A stretch of DNA of 64,000 bases from Phenylobacterium kunshanense (GTDB lineage: Bacteria > Pseudomonadota > Alphaproteobacteria > Caulobacterales > Caulobacteraceae). A program made the position numbers and the translations under genes. Positions 38,935 to 50,710 of the stretch are shown here, one piece after another. The stretch covers positions 268,614 to 332,613 of the forward strand of contig NZ_QFYS01000005.1 of NCBI RefSeq assembly GCF_003254525.1, given 5' to 3'. A model generated the notes under the pieces. The model did no database searches. It was not told the DNA's origin and was given only the letters and a program-made list of their open reading frames with translations. How positions within the stretch are numbered: the stretch's first letter is position 1; each line of letters starts with the position of its first letter.

Positions 38935-39750
38935 TCAGGCGGCCGAGCGGGCGGCCTCGCTCGGGGCGGCATAGACGCCGAACGCCGGATCGACCGCGAC
39001 CAGGTCGCCGGTCGGATCCCGCAGACCCAGGACCAGCCGGCCGCCCGGCGCCAGCGACCGCTGAAGCTGGGCCAGAACCAGGGCCTGCGCCCCGGGCGCG
39101 AGCTGGGGCAGCAGGTGGCGGCAAAGGATGAGGTCGAACTGGCCCAGGCGGGACAGGTCGTCGAGCAGGTTCACCCGCCGCCAGCGGATCATCTGGCGGA
39201 TGCGCGGCGACAGGACGAAGGAGTCGCCCTGCTTCTCGAAGTGGCGGACGAGCGTGCGCGCGGGCAGGCCCCGTTGGATCTCGAACTGCGAATAGAGCCC
39301 GGCCTGCGCCTTCTCCAGCGCGCGCTCCGACAGGTCGGAGGCATAGAGCTCGGTCGCCGTGGGCGTCCCGGGCGCGTCGGCCAGCATCATGGCGAGGGAG
39401 TAGATCTCCTGCCCGGCGCCGCAGGCGGCGCTCCACACCCGCACCGGCTGGCCCCCGTGCGCGGCGGCCAGGGCGGGGAGCACCTCGTCGACCAGGTGGA
39501 CGAAGACGCGCCGGTCACGGAAGAAGTCCGTCTCGGACTGGCTCAGGGCCTCGACCAGCGCCCAGCTCATGCGGCCATCCGGATCGGCGCGCAGGGCGTC
39601 GACGAAGTCGCGCGGGGAGGCGAAGCCTTCCCGGCGGGCGACGGGCGCGATCCGGCTGTCGATCAGGTAGGCCTTCTCGGGATCGACCTGAAGGCCGGCC
39701 CGCTGGAGGCAGAGGTCGGCGAGGAAGGCGCGGTCGGTGGGCTCGATCAC
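38935..39750 (-). CDS. cheR: CheR-type protein-glutamate methyltransferase
   Basis: A 271-residue SAM-dependent methyltransferase. N-terminal CheR_N helices are at residues 1-70; the SAM motif is VRVWSAACGAGQEIYSLAMM (about residues 103-122), and FDLILCRHLLPQL is the later motif. It methylates chemoreceptor glutamates or, in such non-chemotaxis loci, another target. It starts at GTG 39750, overlapping the CheY-like stop by 4 bases. The gene order cheR-cheY-chpT beside phyK is the one I recall from Caulobacter. Confidence 0.9.
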   Translation of the reverse strand: MIEPTDRAFLADLCLQRAGLQVDPEKAYLIDSRIAPVARREGFASPRDFVDALRADPDGRMSWALVEALSQSETDFFRDRRVFVHLVDEVLPALAAAHGGQPVRVWSAACGAGQEIYSLAMMLADAPGTPTATELYASDLSERALEKAQAGLYSQFEIQRGLPARTLVRHFEKQGDSFVLSPRIRQMIRWRRVNLLDDLSRLGQFDLILCRHLLPQLAPGAQALVLAQLQRSLAPGGRLVLGLRDPTGDLVAVDPAFGVYAAPSEAARSAA

Positions 39751-40133
39751 GCGGCGAGCCCCAAGTAGTCGAGCTTGCCGGCGACGATGCCGCCGTCGAA
39801 GGGCTTCATGATGTATTCGTCGGCGCCCGTGTCGAGCGCCTCGCTGATGCGGTCGAGATCGGTCTCGGCGCTGCAGAAGACGACCTTGGGCGTCTCGCCG
39901 CCGGGCTCGGCGCGCAGGCGGCGCAGGAACTCCAGCCCGTCCATGCCGGGCATCCGCCAGTCGAGCAGGATCATGTCGGGCATCACGGCGCTGCACCAGG
40001 CCATGGCTTCCAGGCCGTCGGACGCCTCGGCGACCTCGAACCCGAGGTCCTCCAGGATCCGGCGCGCGACCTTGCGGATCACGCGGCTGTCGTCGACGAC
40101 GAGGCAGGTCTTCAAGGGTCGCGGCGCTCCCAA
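39747..40133 (-). CDS. CheY-like single-domain response regulator
   Basis: A 128-residue receiver domain: acidic pair D14-D15 (LVVDDSR), phospho-Asp58 (ILLDWRMPGMDG), and Lys in MKPFDGG. No output domain. It forms one operon with cheR (GTGA overlap) and follows chpT with 50 bp between. Its partner kinase and target are not known from this sequence. Confidence 0.92.
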   Translation of the reverse strand: MGAPRPLKTCLVVDDSRVIRKVARRILEDLGFEVAEASDGLEAMAWCSAVMPDMILLDWRMPGMDGLEFLRRLRAEPGGETPKVVFCSAETDLDRISEALDTGADEYIMKPFDGGIVAGKLDYLGLAA

Positions 40134-40183
40134 CTCGCAGAGCGTTGTCGCGCGAGGGAGTTAATGCCGGGTGTGGATCGCCG

Positions 40184-40828
40184 TCAGGCGGGCAGGGTGG
40201 CCGCGAAGATGACCTGCTCTTCCTGCACATCGGCGAAGACGCGGCCGCCGGCATCGGCCACGAACAGGTGGGTGTAGTAGGCTTGAACCCAGTGGCCATG
40301 CAGGCCCTCGCCCAGGGGCTGGCCCTGCAGGCCCGCCAGGACCTCGGGCCGCAGGCGGGCGCGCGGGCCGCGGGCCTCGATGGCGATGGCGATGGAGGCG
40401 GCCTCCTGCACGGCCTGGACCTTGGCGACGCCCCCGGTCGGCAGGGCGGCGCCGGCCATCTGGGCGAGATTGAGCAGGGCGCGGGCGGCGGGCTTGTTGA
40501 CCGCCGGGGTCTCCACCGCCCACTGCAGATCGGCGCGCATGTGGTCGAACACGCCGCGGGAAAGCTTCTCCAGTTCGCGGACGTCGAAGGTCTCGGCCGA
40601 GGCCGAGGCGCCGAACGCCACCCGGCAGAAGGACAGCAGGTCGGCGAGCTTCTTTGCGGACGAGGTGACGAGGCCCATGGCCTCCTCGCGCATGTCCTGC
40701 GCCGAGGGGTCGTCCAGAAGGTCGAGACCCGAACTGATCGCGCTCGCCGGGCTGATGAAGTCGTGGCACATCCGCGCGGCGAGATAGGCGGCGAGTTCCG
40801 CGGGGCGGATGACGGGCGTCTCGGTCAT
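40184..40828 (-). CDS. chpT: ChpT histidine phosphotransferase
   Basis: A 214-residue protein. The phosphotransfer helix reads AARMCHDFISPASAISSGLDLL with His22, followed by GFVTSSAKK-like and SFCRVAFGASASAETFDVRELEKL segments. In Caulobacter ChpT carries phosphate from CckA to CtrA and CpdR, controlling the cell cycle, and its pseudo-kinase C-terminal domain (RARLRPEVLAGLQG) is also visible. Length and motifs match. It lies upstream of the CheY/CheR genes on the same strand and is divergent from the DUF3553 gene (66 bp). Confidence 0.94.
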   Translation of the reverse strand: MTETPVIRPAELAAYLAARMCHDFISPASAISSGLDLLDDPSAQDMREEAMGLVTSSAKKLADLLSFCRVAFGASASAETFDVRELEKLSRGVFDHMRADLQWAVETPAVNKPAARALLNLAQMAGAALPTGGVAKVQAVQEAASIAIAIEARGPRARLRPEVLAGLQGQPLGEGLHGHWVQAYYTHLFVADAGGRVFADVQEEQVIFAATLPA

Positions 40829-40894
40829 GATGGGCGGACCTTTACGCGATTTGCGCCTTGGGGAAACGCCCGTGCGTCTCTAAGACACGCGCGC

Positions 40895-41092
40895 ATGGAC
40901 GCTTATCGGGATCCGTTCCTGGAGCCGGGAGTCCTGGTCCGCCATCCCACGCATGACGACTGGGGGCTGGGGCAGGTCCAGTCGGTCGCGGGGCGGCGGG
41001 TGACCGTGAATTTCGAGCATGCGGGCAAGCAGACGATCGACGCTTCCGTCGTGACGCTGGTGTTCGCGGGTGACGATCCGAGGACGAATTGA
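40895..41092 (+). CDS. DUF3553-family protein
   Basis: A 65-residue protein of the DUF3553 family: EPGVLVRHPTHDDWGLGQVQ then GRRVTVNFEHAGKQTID. The fold resembles the small beta-barrel found in CarD or UvrD-tail-like modules, but the stand-alone protein has no known role. It is divergent from chpT and overlaps the start of cysQ by 4 bases (TTGA). Confidence 0.85.
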   Translation: MDAYRDPFLEPGVLVRHPTHDDWGLGQVQSVAGRRVTVNFEHAGKQTIDASVVTLVFAGDDPRTN

Positions 41093-41859
41093 GCCAGAAC
41101 GACAACGATGTGGGCCAGGTGCTGGCCGAGATCTGCGAGGCCGCCGCGGCCCTAATCCTGCCCCTGTGGCGGTCGGGCGTAGAGGTGCTGACCAAGGCCG
41201 ACGAGAGCCCGGTCACCGAGGCCGACCAGCGGGGCGAGAAGCTGATCCTGCAGCACCTGGCCGAGCGCTTCCCGGGCGTGCCGGTGATCTCGGAGGAGGA
41301 CGCCGCCGAGTTCGGGACGCCGGATTCCATCGGCCCACGCTTCTTCCTGGTGGATCCGCTGGACGGGACGAAGGCGTTCGTGCGCGGCGATCCCCACTTC
41401 ACCGTCAACATCGGTCTGATCGAGAACGGCCGGCCGGTCGCGGGCGCGGTCTGCGCGCCGCCGTCCGGCGAGTGCTGGTTCACCACCGCGGCCGGGGCCA
41501 TGAAGCGGGTGAAGGGCGGCGCGGCCCAGCCGGTGCGCGTCCGGCCCTGGCCCAAGGGCCGGGCGGTGGCGCTGGTCAGTCACACGATGAAGGAAGAGGT
41601 CGCCGTCAAGCTGGCCGAGCAGTACGGCTTCGACCTGCGCGAGCCGATGGACTCCTCGATCAAGTTCTGCCGGATCGCCGAGGGAGCGGCTGACGTCTAT
41701 CCGCGCCACGGACCGACCATGGAGTGGGACATCGCCGCAGGGCAGGCGGTGCTGGAGGCGGCGGGCGGCTCGGTGCTGACGCCCGAGGGCCAGCCGTTCG
41801 CCTACGGCAAGGCGGGCGACGGATTCCGCAACGGCTGGTTCGTCGCCAGGGGCGGCTGA
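41089..41859 (+). CDS. cysQ: CysQ, 3'(2'),5'-bisphosphate nucleotidase
   Basis: A 256-residue inositol-monophosphatase-fold enzyme that hydrolyses PAP/PAPS, a by-product of sulfate assimilation. Metal motifs: VISEEDAAEF (Glu site), FLVDPLDGTKAFVRG, and the C-terminal WDIAAGQAVLEAAGGSV. It starts at TTG 41089, coupled to the DUF3553 stop. Cytoplasmic; length is normal. Confidence 0.93.
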   Translation: MSQNDNDVGQVLAEICEAAAALILPLWRSGVEVLTKADESPVTEADQRGEKLILQHLAERFPGVPVISEEDAAEFGTPDSIGPRFFLVDPLDGTKAFVRGDPHFTVNIGLIENGRPVAGAVCAPPSGECWFTTAAGAMKRVKGGAAQPVRVRPWPKGRAVALVSHTMKEEVAVKLAEQYGFDLREPMDSSIKFCRIAEGAADVYPRHGPTMEWDIAAGQAVLEAAGGSVLTPEGQPFAYGKAGDGFRNGWFVARGG

Positions 41860-41965
41860 CGCCTATCGATCCAGGGCAGGGGCTGAAGGCGCGGGCCGTG
41901 AAGAGCGGCGCAGGCCGACCGCGTTTGGCCGACGCCCCGCCCGCGCCTTCGGCGCCTGTCCCGGA

Positions 41966-42208
41966 TCAGACGTGCCTGGCGGAGGCCAGGTCGGGGGTGA
42001 TCGGCGCGGCGACCTGGGCCGGCCAGAGGGTGTCGGCCTGGCCACCCGCCGGAGCCAGGGCGCCGACCAGCGCCCAGTAGCCCACGAAGCCGACCGTGAA
42101 GGCGGCGCAGGCCAGCAGCATGAAGGGCTTCAGAATCTCCATCGGCTGATCAACGGCCGCCGGGGCGACCGGTTGCGATCGCTTCGTCTCGAATGTGATC
42201 CCGGGCAT
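41966..42208 (-). CDS. small single-span membrane protein
   Basis: An 80-residue protein with a polar N-terminus (PGITFETKRSQP), one helix (ILKPFMLLACAAFTVGFVGY, residues 26-45) and a Pro-rich tail. The ATG at 42208 follows GGAGGG at good spacing; an upstream ATG at 42244 lacks one. No family is recognised. Its promoter lies in the 190-bp region shared with the Fur-box-controlled receptor, so iron control is possible. Confidence 0.68.
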   Translation of the reverse strand: MPGITFETKRSQPVAPAAVDQPMEILKPFMLLACAAFTVGFVGYWALVGALAPAGGQADTLWPAQVAAPITPDLASARHV

Positions 42209-42316
42209 CGCCCCCTCCATCGCCGCTTGCGCCCGAGGCCGCATGCAACCGCCACGCCAACGGATACGGGACGCCGGAGCCGGCGGTTGCAGCGATGTCT
42301 GCAGTTGATGTCGTTT

Positions 42317-42331
42317 TGAGAACGATTCTCA
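42317..42331. promoter_or_regulatory. Fur box upstream of the siderophore receptor
   Basis: TGAGAACGATTCTCA is a perfect palindrome (TGAGAA-N3-TTCTCA) and extends into CATTGCGCATC, resembling the GATAATGATAATCATTATC Fur consensus. It lies 68 bp before the receptor start and implies repression when iron is plentiful. Confidence 0.75.
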
Positions 42332-42398
42332 TTGCGCATCATGCGCAGGCTATCTAAGAACGCCTCGCATTATTAGTCGCAGGTCAGGGCCGGGGGAT

Positions 42399-44684
42399 AT
42401 GTCGAGTAAAGGTGTTGTGGCGCGGAAGAAGCGCGCGATCGTGTTTGCGGCGGCCGGCGTCGCCGGGCTGTCGATGGGCGCAGCGGCGCAGGCGGACGAG
42501 GCGGTGGACGCCGCGCCGCGGGGCGCCGAGGTTTCGGGCCTGGAGGTGAAGGGCGGCAAGTCGCGGGAGCCGGAGGCGCCCAAGTACACGGCGCCGCTGG
42601 TGGACACGCCACGCAGCATCACGGTGATCCCGAGGCAGGTGATCGAGCAGACGGCGGCGACGTCGCTGACGGACATCCTGCGGACCTCGCCCGGCATCAC
42701 CTTTGGGGCGGGCGAGGGCGGCCAGCCGCTGGCCGACCGGCCGTTCATCCGCGGCCAGGCCTCGGCCAACAACATCTTCGTCGACGGGGTCCGCGACTCC
42801 GGGGGCCAGACCCGCGAGGTGTTCGCCATCGAGCAGGTGGAAGTCGTGAAGGGCGCCGACAGCGCCTATTCGGGCCGCGGCTCGGGCGGCGGCAGCATCA
42901 ACCTGACCAGCAAGCGCCCGCGCCTGGACACCTTCGCCAACGCCACGGTCTCGGTGGGGACCGACAGCTATTATCGCGGAACCGTCGACGGCAACTACCA
43001 GCTCGGCGAGATGTCGGCCGTCCGGTTGAACGTCATGGCCATGGAGAACGACAGCCCCGGGCGGGACGCGGCGGAGTTCAGCCGCTACGGCGTGCTGGCG
43101 GGCGTCGCGACCGGCCTGGGCACGGCGACGCGCGCCACCTTCCTCTACTATCACCTGCGCACCGACGACCTGCCGGACTACGGCGTGCCGCTGTTCACGA
43201 AGACGCCCGGCCTGGCGCGGACCACGAGCGGCGTGCTGGATGTGCCGCGCGACAGCTTCTACGGCCTGAAGGCGCGCGACTATCAGGAGACCGAGGCGGA
43301 CATCGCGACGCTGATCGCCGAGCACGACGTCTCGGAGGCCGTGAAGTTGCGCAACGTCTTCCGCGCCTCCAAGACCCTGAACGACTATGTGGTCACCAAT
43401 CCGGGCGACGGCGGCGTCGCCCAGCTCGTCGGCGGCCAGTACTGGATGAAGCGCGGGACCAAGTCGCGCTGGAACCCGGCCGAGACCGTGGCCAACGTCA
43501 CCGACGTCTACGGCAAGTTCGACACCGGCTTCGTCAGCCACAGCTACGACGTCGGGCTGGAGCTCAGCCGCGAGCGGAACAAGAACGCGGCGTACGTGGT
43601 CTACACCACCGCCGGCGCGCCGTGCCCCGCGGGCTTCACCGGCGCCTCGAACAACCTGGGCGTCGGCGACTGCACCCTGGTGTTCGCGCCGAACCCGGAC
43701 GATCCGTGGCAGGGGACGATCACCCGCCCCGAGGCCTCGCGGAACATCACCAAGACGGTGGGCGTCTACGCCTTCGACACCCTCTCGTTCGGCGACAGGT
43801 GGCTGCTGAACCTGGGCATCCGGCACGACAGCTACGAGGTGAGCGGGACCGACGTCGCGGTGACCAGCGCCAACGGCGTCATCACCGGCAAGACCTACAC
43901 GCAGCGCCGGGGCGAGTGGGACTTCACCAACTACCAGGTGGGCCTGGTCTTCAAGCCGACGGCGACGTCCAGCCTCTACGTGGCGTACGCCACCACCTCC
44001 ACGCCGCCGACCATCGCGTCAGGCGACCAGAACACCGGCGTCGGCACCGGCACGGGCAACCTCGCCAACGTGCTGCTGGATCCCGAGGAGGTGACGAACT
44101 TCGAGGTCGGGGCCAAGGCGGCGCTGTTCGGCGAGAAGCTCAGCGTGTCGGTCGCCTACTTCGACCTGACGCGCGAGAACGCCCAGATCCAGGTCTCGCC
44201 CGGCGTCTACGCCCAGGCCGGCGAGGCCCAGGTGAAGGGGGTCGAGATCGGCGTGACCGGGGCGGTCACCGACCGCTGGGACGTCTTCGGGGGCTACACC
44301 TACCAGGACAGCGAGCTGGTTCGCGGGGCCTACAACATCGTCAACGTGGGCGATCCGCTGGCCAACACGCCGAAGCACAACTTCAGCCTGTTCACGACCT
44401 ACGAGATCACCGACGCCTTCACGATCGGCGGCGGGGCCTACTACGTCTCCAAGAGCTTCGGCGGCAACCAGGGCGGCGCGGGTGGCGGGACCAACCGCAT
44501 CTTCGCCCCCTCGTACTGGCGCTTCGACGCCTTCGCCTCTTACCGGATCAGCGAGACCGTGGACCTGCAGCTCAACGTCCAGAACGTGGCCGACAGGGAC
44601 TACATCATCCGCACCAACGGCGTGCACCACGCCGACTACGGCCCGGCCCGCCAGGCCATCCTGACGCTCAACGTCCGCTACTGA
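42399..44684 (+). CDS. TonB-dependent siderophore (catecholate-type) receptor
   Basis: A 761-residue outer-membrane receptor of the Fiu/FhuE-like siderophore class. Signal peptide at residues 1-33; plug domain with DTPRSITVIPRQVIEQTAA, DRPFIRGQASANNIFVDGV and VVKGADSAYSGRGSGGGSIN; barrel to the C-terminal LTLNVRY. It imports ferric siderophore with TonB energy. A Fur box precedes it, and the next gene is piuC, a usual companion of catecholate receptors. Confidence 0.94.
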   Translation: MSSKGVVARKKRAIVFAAAGVAGLSMGAAAQADEAVDAAPRGAEVSGLEVKGGKSREPEAPKYTAPLVDTPRSITVIPRQVIEQTAATSLTDILRTSPGITFGAGEGGQPLADRPFIRGQASANNIFVDGVRDSGGQTREVFAIEQVEVVKGADSAYSGRGSGGGSINLTSKRPRLDTFANATVSVGTDSYYRGTVDGNYQLGEMSAVRLNVMAMENDSPGRDAAEFSRYGVLAGVATGLGTATRATFLYYHLRTDDLPDYGVPLFTKTPGLARTTSGVLDVPRDSFYGLKARDYQETEADIATLIAEHDVSEAVKLRNVFRASKTLNDYVVTNPGDGGVAQLVGGQYWMKRGTKSRWNPAETVANVTDVYGKFDTGFVSHSYDVGLELSRERNKNAAYVVYTTAGAPCPAGFTGASNNLGVGDCTLVFAPNPDDPWQGTITRPEASRNITKTVGVYAFDTLSFGDRWLLNLGIRHDSYEVSGTDVAVTSANGVITGKTYTQRRGEWDFTNYQVGLVFKPTATSSLYVAYATTSTPPTIASGDQNTGVGTGTGNLANVLLDPEEVTNFEVGAKAALFGEKLSVSVAYFDLTRENAQIQVSPGVYAQAGEAQVKGVEIGVTGAVTDRWDVFGGYTYQDSELVRGAYNIVNVGDPLANTPKHNFSLFTTYEITDAFTIGGGAYYVSKSFGGNQGGAGGGTNRIFAPSYWRFDAFASYRISETVDLQLNVQNVADRDYIIRTNGVHHADYGPARQAILTLNVRY

Positions 44685-44707
44685 CCCGAGCGTCCCGGAT
44701 GCGCGCC

Positions 44708-44737
44708 GGCCCCGCTCCACCTCCCCGGGGCGGGGCC
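44708..44737 (+). terminator. GC-rich hairpin after the receptor gene
   Basis: GGCCCCGC and GCGGGGCC pair around a 14-base loop, 24 bp after the stop; there is no T-run. It may only partly separate the receptor from piuC. Confidence 0.4.
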
Positions 44738-44778
44738 GCTTCGCGTCCCGGCTCCACCCGACTTAGGATCACGCCGCC

Positions 44779-45462
44779 ATGATGCTTCATATTCCCGAGG
44801 TCCTGAGCAAGGCGAAGGTCGCCGAGCTGCGCGCCCTGATCGACGCGGCCGACTGGGTGGACGGCAACGAGACGTCCGGCAGCCAGTCGGCGCTCGCCAA
44901 GCGCAACGCCCAGCTTCCCGAAGGCTCCGAGGCCGCGGTCCGCGCCGGGGAGTGGATCCTGGACGCCCTGGAGCGCAGCCCGCTGTTCGTCGCCGCCGCC
45001 CTGCCGCAGGTGGTGTTCCCGCCGCTGTTCAACCGCTACGCCGGCGGGGAGGCGTTCGGCCTGCACGTGGACAATTCGATCCGCCAGAGCCGCGACGGCC
45101 GGACCCGCATCCGGACCGACCTGTCGGCCACGCTGTTCCTGACCGAACCTGAGGACTACGACGGCGGCGTCCTGGTGGTGGAGGACACCTTCGGCGCCCA
45201 TGAGGTGCGGCTGCCGGCCGGCGACATGATCCTCTATCCCTCGTCCAGCCTGCACGAGGTGACGCCCGTGACGCGCGGCGCCCGGGTCTGCAGCTTCTTC
45301 TGGATCCAGAGCCTGATCCGCGAGGACGCCCGGCGGGAGCTGCTGTTCCAGATGGACCTGGCGATCCAGCAGCTCGGCGGACGTGTCGGGACCGACGCGC
45401 CCGAGCTGGTCTCGCTGACGGGGGCCTATCACAACCTGCTGCGGATGTGGGCCGAGGTCTGA
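44779..45462 (+). CDS. piuC: PiuC-type Fe(II)/2OG-dependent PKHD hydroxylase
   Basis: A 227-residue dioxygenase of the PiuC/YbiX family. The iron ligands lie in [10 protein letters not shown] (His-x-Asp, about residues 96-98) and [17 protein letters not shown] (second His), and the Arg in that last motif binds 2-oxoglutarate. PiuC genes usually sit with PiuA-like siderophore receptors and are iron-regulated; here it is 94 bp downstream of such a receptor on the same strand. The substrate is unknown. Confidence 0.92.
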   Translation: MMLHIPEVLSKAKVAELRALIDAADWVDGNETSGSQSALAKRNAQLPEGSEAAVRAGEWILDALERSPLFVAAALPQVVFPPLFNRYAGGEAFGLHVDNSIRQSRDGRTRIRTDLSATLFLTEPEDYDGGVLVVEDTFGAHEVRLPAGDMILYPSSSLHEVTPVTRGARVCSFFWIQSLIREDARRELLFQMDLAIQQLGGRVGTDAPELVSLTGAYHNLLRMWAEV

Positions 45463-45534
45463 GGCGGCGCCCCACTACCGCTTGGCCTGAAAAGCCGGTA
45501 TCCCGCGCGCACTTGACGTGAGGAGACCCCTGCC

Positions 45535-46725
45535 ATGCCGCACGACGCCGGCGCGCCCCAGAAGACCTATCGCTGGGACGACCCCCTCGACCTGTCCTCC
45601 CGGCTCTCGGAAGAGGAGCGGATGGTGTGGGAGGCGGCGCGGCAGTACGCCCGCGAGAAGCTGCTGCCGCGGGTGGTCAGCGCCTATGCCGAGGAGCGGT
45701 TCGACCGCGAGATCATGACCGAAATGGGCGAGCTGGGGTTCCTGGGCCCGACGCTGCCCGAGGAATACGGCTGCGCCGGGGTGAACCACGTGGCCTACGG
45801 CCTGATCGCCCGTGAGATCGAGGCGATCGATTCCGGCTACCGTTCGGCGATGAGCGTGCAGAGCTCGCTGGTCATGTACCCGATCTATGCGTTCGGCTCG
45901 GAGGAGCAGCGGCGCAAGTACCTGCCCGGCATGGCGGCGGGCCGCCTGATCGGCTGCTTCGGCCTGACCGAACCGGACGGCGGCTCGGACCCGGCCTCCA
46001 TGCGGACGACCGCCAAGAAGGTCGACGGCGGCTACGTGCTGAACGGCGCGAAGATGTGGATCACCAACTCGCCGGTGAGCGACGTGGCCCTGGTCTGGGC
46101 CAAGCTGGACGGCAAGATCCGCGGCTTCCTGGTGGAGCGCGGGACCAAGGGCTTCGAGACGCCGCAGATCAAGAACAAGCTGTCCCTGCGCGCGTCGGTG
46201 ACGGGCGAGATCGCCCTGACCGACTGCTTCGTGCCGGACGACGCCATGCTGCCGGGCGTGGAGGGCCTGCGCGGGCCGTTCTCGTGCCTGAACAAGGCGC
46301 GCTACGGCATCGCCTGGGGCGCCATGGGCGCGGCGGAGTTCTGCCTGCACGCCAGCCGGGACTATGTGTCGAGCCGCAGCCTGTTCGGCCGCACCCTGGC
46401 GTCGCGCCAGCTGGTGCAGAAGAAGCTGGCCGACATGTCGACCGAGATCGCGCTGGGCTTCGAAGGGGCGCTGGCCCTGGGCCGCCTGATCGACCAGGGC
46501 GCCTGGGTGCCGGAAGCGATCTCGATGCTGAAGCGCAACAACTGCGGCAAGGCGCTCGACATCGCCCGGGTCGCCCGCGACATGCACGGCGGCAACGGCA
46601 TCTCGGGCGAGTACCACGTGATGCGCCACGCCTCGAACCTGGAGACGGTCAACACCTACGAGGGCGCCCACGACGTCCACGCCCTGATCCTGGGCCGGGC
46701 GATCACGGGCGAAAGCGCGTTCTGA
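45535..46725 (+). CDS. gcdH: glutaryl-CoA dehydrogenase
   Basis: A 396-residue acyl-CoA dehydrogenase of the GcdH type. It oxidises and decarboxylates glutaryl-CoA to crotonyl-CoA in lysine and tryptophan breakdown, using FAD. Marks: [18 protein letters not shown] at the start, [30 protein letters not shown], and the catalytic-Glu region [20 protein letters not shown] near the end, which is characteristic for this enzyme. It stands alone on the + strand; 107 bp follow before the next gene. Confidence 0.93.
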   Translation: MPHDAGAPQKTYRWDDPLDLSSRLSEEERMVWEAARQYAREKLLPRVVSAYAEERFDREIMTEMGELGFLGPTLPEEYGCAGVNHVAYGLIAREIEAIDSGYRSAMSVQSSLVMYPIYAFGSEEQRRKYLPGMAAGRLIGCFGLTEPDGGSDPASMRTTAKKVDGGYVLNGAKMWITNSPVSDVALVWAKLDGKIRGFLVERGTKGFETPQIKNKLSLRASVTGEIALTDCFVPDDAMLPGVEGLRGPFSCLNKARYGIAWGAMGAAEFCLHASRDYVSSRSLFGRTLASRQLVQKKLADMSTEIALGFEGALALGRLIDQGAWVPEAISMLKRNNCGKALDIARVARDMHGGNGISGEYHVMRHASNLETVNTYEGAHDVHALILGRAITGESAF

Positions 46726-46832
46726 CGGGCAACCGCAGGTTTTTGACCCACAACGCTAAATTTACCCTCGCGGCTTAAGCCTCCCCCGTCCGTCGCATCC
46801 CTAGGAAGAGGAGGGCGGGCCAGGGGGAGGCT

Positions 46833-49178
<2,346 letters not shown>

Positions 49179-49271
49179 GGCGTCGTTCAGGGCCAATTGG
49201 TCCCAGCTCCGCCTTCCCGGAGATCGGGGCGCGTGCTTGAGTGCGCGCTTCGTGCTTCGGGGGCTTTGGAC

Positions 49272-50681
49272 ATGCGCAGGATTGCGGCGGGACTGGTGGG
49301 GCTGGCGGCGCTGATGGGCGCAGGCGGCGCGATGGCGCAGGGGGCGCGGCCGGATCAGCTGGCGTTCCGCGAGATCTACAAGGAGCTGGTGGAGACCAAC
49401 ACCACGCTCTCGGCCGGAAGCTGCACCGAGGCGGCGGCGAAGATGGGGGCGCGGCTGAAGGCGGCCGGCTTCGCCGACGCCGACATCCACCTGCTGACCC
49501 CGGCCGACCATCCAAAGGAGGGCAGCCTCGTCGCGGTGCTGAAGGGCTCGAACCCGAAGGCGGGCGCGGTGCTGCTGCTGGGCCACCTGGACGTGGTGGA
49601 GGCGCGGCGCGAGGACTGGACGCGCGATCCGTTCGTGCTGGTCGAGGAGGACGGCTACTTCTATGGCCGTGGCACGGCCGACATGAAGGGGTTGGACGCC
49701 ATCTGGGTCGACACCCTGATCCGGCTGAAGCAGGCCAAGACCCCGCCGAAGCGTACGCTGAAGATGGCCCTGACCTGCGGCGAGGAGACGGCCGAGGCGT
49801 TCAACGGCGCGAACTGGCACGTGCAGAACCACCGCGAGCTGATCGCGGCCGACTTCGTGCTGAACGAGGGTGGCGGCGGGCGGCTGAAGGCCGACGGGAC
49901 ACGCGACCTGCTGTCGGTGCAGGTGGGTGAGAAGGCGGCCCAGAACTACAAGCTGACCGTCACCAATCCGGGCGGGCATTCCTCGCGCCCCCGACCCGAC
50001 AACGCGATCTACCAGCTCGCCGAGGCGCTGCTGAAGGTGCGGGCGCACGTCTTCCCGACGATGCTGACCGAGACGACGCGGATCGGCTTCGAGGCGCGGG
50101 CCAAGCACGATGATGCGGTGGGCCGGGCGCTGAAGCGGCTGCTGGCGGATCCCGCGGACCTGGAGGCGGCGCGGGTCGCCTCAACCGACGTCAACGTGAA
50201 CTCGATCCTGCACACCAACTGCGTGACCACGCGCCTGGACGCCGGCCACGCCAACAACGCCCTGCCGCAGCGGGCGACGGCGGTGGTGAACTGCCGGATC
50301 ATCCCCGGCGAGACCGTGGAGGGCACGCGCGAGACGCTGGAAAAGGTGATCGGCGATCCGCAGGTGAAGGTGGAGACCATCCCGCCCGTGCGGCCCATCG
50401 CCGTGTCGCCGCCGCTGGACCCCGCAGTCGTCGGACCAATGAGGGCTTTGGCAGAAAAGCACTTCCCTGGCGTGGCGCTGATCCCGTCTATGTCGTCCGG
50501 CGCCACCGACGGCCGCTACTTCGGTCCGGCGAAGATCCCCGTGTACGGCGTACCGGGCATTTTCGGGGATCCCGACGGCAACGGGGCGCACGGCCTGAAC
50601 GAGCGCATCCGCGTGCGGTCGCTCTACGACGGCCGGGATTATCTCTTCGACCTCGTGAAGGTCTACGTCGGGGCGAAGTAG
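49272..50681 (+). CDS. M20-family metallopeptidase, exported
   Basis: A 469-residue zinc peptidase with a signal peptide (MRRIAAGLVGLAALMGAGGA). Metal-site motifs: LLLGHLDVVEARREDW (His, Asp), YGRGTADMKGLDAI (Asp), and CGEETAEAFNGA (Glu pair). The dimerisation domain follows at about residues 230-340. M20 enzymes cleave small peptides or acylated amino acids. The ATG at 49272 was chosen as the signal-peptide start. A DUF885 peptidase-like gene follows after 29 bp. Confidence 0.9.
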   Translation: MRRIAAGLVGLAALMGAGGAMAQGARPDQLAFREIYKELVETNTTLSAGSCTEAAAKMGARLKAAGFADADIHLLTPADHPKEGSLVAVLKGSNPKAGAVLLLGHLDVVEARREDWTRDPFVLVEEDGYFYGRGTADMKGLDAIWVDTLIRLKQAKTPPKRTLKMALTCGEETAEAFNGANWHVQNHRELIAADFVLNEGGGGRLKADGTRDLLSVQVGEKAAQNYKLTVTNPGGHSSRPRPDNAIYQLAEALLKVRAHVFPTMLTETTRIGFEARAKHDDAVGRALKRLLADPADLEAARVASTDVNVNSILHTNCVTTRLDAGHANNALPQRATAVVNCRIIPGETVEGTRETLEKVIGDPQVKVETIPPVRPIAVSPPLDPAVVGPMRALAEKHFPGVALIPSMSSGATDGRYFGPAKIPVYGVPGIFGDPDGNGAHGLNERIRVRSLYDGRDYLFDLVKVYVGAK

Positions 50682-50710
50682 GCGTCCCGGCGTTCGGGTA
50701 GGGGACGACT

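Noticed and set aside
42384..43826. 480-residue minus-strand frame opposite the siderophore receptor
   Set aside because: Shadow of the receptor; it would also cross the receptor's start, and it has no domain.
46752..46775. TTGACCC followed by GCTAAA as a sigma-70-type promoter before the hybrid kinase
   Set aside because: The two elements are only about 5 bp apart, far too close for a -35/-10 pair.
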